Position numbers and translations under genes: made by a program. 23,221 nt of DNA, taken from NCBI GenBank assembly GCA_937916415.1, contig CALGGH010000037.1:1-23221 (forward strand), written 5' to 3'. Positions 22,476-23,221 of the stretch are shown here, in pieces; positions within the stretch are counted from its first letter, which is position 1; each line of letters starts with the position of its first letter. The notes beneath the pieces were generated by a model. It was not told the origin of the DNA and did not search any database. It saw only the letters and a list, made by a program, of their open reading frames with translations. Origin of the DNA: an uncultured Lachnospiraceae bacterium. GTDB lineage: Bacteria > Bacillota > Clostridia > Lachnospirales > Lachnospiraceae.

Positions 22476-23029
22476 TCAGCCGTATTCCGGAGATGCCCTC
22501 AAGGCGCCCCCGATGTTATTTACTATCCGGCAGACCTTTCCGAGCCAGCCGGGGCTTATGTTTTCACGGATCTCATCGAGTAATGATCCCATGTGCTTCC
22601 CTGATCCGTTATCAAAGCCGTGGAGGCGGTATTTCGCCGACTGTAAATGTCCTTCCATCTGTTCTTTGTTATACAGAAACCACCAGCGCCAGTGCTTCAT
22701 CGTGCCATCACAGGGATTCTTTAGACCATCCTCCTCGGAGATCACTCCATCGATTACATCCTCTATGACCTCGGCTGCATACTGCTTAAACTCGATCATT
22801 CCGTCAGTCAGCTGCCTATGTAACTTACGGCAGCCTTCATTCGTACACTGCAGGCGGTTTATCATATATAGCTTTCTTTCGCCGCCGATCTGCTTCTGAC
22901 CTCGTAGCACCTTATCCCTGTATTTAAGAACGCTCTTGCACTCTGGACAGATACAAACTTCATCACTCTTTATATAAAAACCTGTTCTTCCTCGTTGTAT
23001 TCCTCGGTGTATTCTGATACACTTACCAT
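22476..23029 (-). pseudogene. DUF6431-like zinc-finger protein of the element, frameshifted
   Basis: The main open frame (22476-22910) begins with a GTG in the middle of the domain. Reading further upstream in the same frame gives FYIKSDEVCICPECKSVLKY, a Cys-x-Cys-Pro-x-x-Cys zinc-binding start, but no start codon before a stop. A second frame from ATG 23029 gives MVSVSEYTEEYNEEEQVFI and then stops; the two join perfectly if the run of five A (plus-strand 22976-22980) had six. So one base is missing, or ribosomes slip back at T-TTT. The joined product has about 184 residues with a second Cys-x4-Cys pair in LQCTNEGCRKLHR, as in DUF6431 proteins. It precedes the transposase gene and is probably a DNA-binding helper. 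Confidence 0.7.
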
Positions 23030-23088
23030 GGTTTTATACCATGGATTCCGAGGGATTGTCGCCACCAAAGAGACTCCCCCTCGGAATC
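23024..23088. repeat. Palindromes upstream of the transposition operon
   Basis: GATTCCGAGGG at 23044-23054 pairs with CCCTCGGAATC at 23078-23088 (11 bp perfect stem). Next to it TACCATGG is repeated at 23024-23031 and 23037-23044, each containing the palindrome CCATGG; the first holds the ATG 23029. The structures could limit read-through into the element or mask the start. The remaining bases to 23221 show no gene. Confidence 0.7.
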
Positions 23089-23221
23089 TTCCTTTCTTCA
23101 TAGACTGATTGACAGTATATCAATCAATCCGGCGACAATCCAGTAGATTAAATCTGAGTCAGGCTATGTGGGCGCTAACATTATTGGATTCAACTTCATA
23201 TCCTCTTCCAACAAATACCCC

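Larger units (their letters stand above)
19865..23137 (-). mobile_element. TniA/TniB-type insertion element (ends approximate)
   Basis: The element carries, in minus-strand order, a frameshifted DUF6431 gene, a DDE transposase with Mu-type C-terminus, an ExeA/TniB-type ATPase and a 79-residue gene. The left flank has three TGTCA motifs at 19865, 19889 and 19912 and the right flank has two inverted GACA motifs ending at 23114 and 23137; the 23-24 bp spacing is that expected of repeated transposase-binding sites. A terminal TGTC...GACA pair is plausible, but I see no matching five-base target duplication, so exact ends are uncertain. The element lies just downstream of the tRNA-Pro terminator. 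Confidence 0.6.

Overview
The window looks like a chromosomal segment of an anaerobic Firmicute, most likely a Lachnospiraceae-type Clostridium relative. This is inferred from gene content and style: a TSCPD-domain protein, an ECF-type thiamine S component under a TPP riboswitch, a short conserved protein behind a PfkB sugar kinase, many AGG arginine codons, and a DUF6431/TniA/TniB-type insertion element. The genus cannot be fixed from sequence alone.

Layout. Bases 1-135 hold the end of a TSCPD-domain protein. MurG (230-1309) follows, then an MBOAT O-acyltransferase (1311-2810) and an SGNH-like partner (2903-3961); together these suggest lipid II synthesis and acylation of an extracellular polymer. 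A minus-strand three-gene cassette (8733 down to 4192) encodes a tandem GNAT-like protein, a 1016-residue helical protein with four glycine/alanine-rich hydrophobic segments, and a small very acidic YbjN/chaperone-like protein. This is the least explained part of the window. Plus-strand metabolic and envelope genes follow: pgi (8977-10326), glmS (10474-12300), a voltage-gated-type K+ channel overlapping glmS (12297-13241), a GtrA-family protein (13323-13808) and a large membrane protein resembling DUF6056/GT-C enzymes (13834-15618). Pgi and GlmS both act on hexose-6-phosphates and lead to UDP-GlcNAc, the donor used by MurG.

A minus-strand thiamine transporter S component (15659-16381) has a 36-bp repeat in its N-terminus and a TPP riboswitch that appears to hide the Shine-Dalgarno. 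Plus-strand genes for a histidine phosphatase, a GNAT acetyltransferase, a PfkB hexose-phosphate kinase with an unusual disordered insertion, and a 72-residue conserved protein follow. Next come two promoter-tRNA modules: a tRNA-Pro-like remnant with a hairpin in its D-loop, and an intact tRNA-Pro(CGG) with a terminator. The right end (about 19.8-23.2 kb) is an insertion element of the TniA/TniB kind with a small downstream gene and a frameshifted DUF6431 gene.

Intergenic spaces are unusually rich in small palindromes. One family has a GGGGACGG core and TGAnC arms, occurs in tandem pairs, and in three of three pairs lying downstream of a plus-strand gene its first TGA is that gene's stop codon. 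A second family matches the widespread TGTCATCCTGAG...GAAGGATCC repeat. At least two further palindrome types are present.
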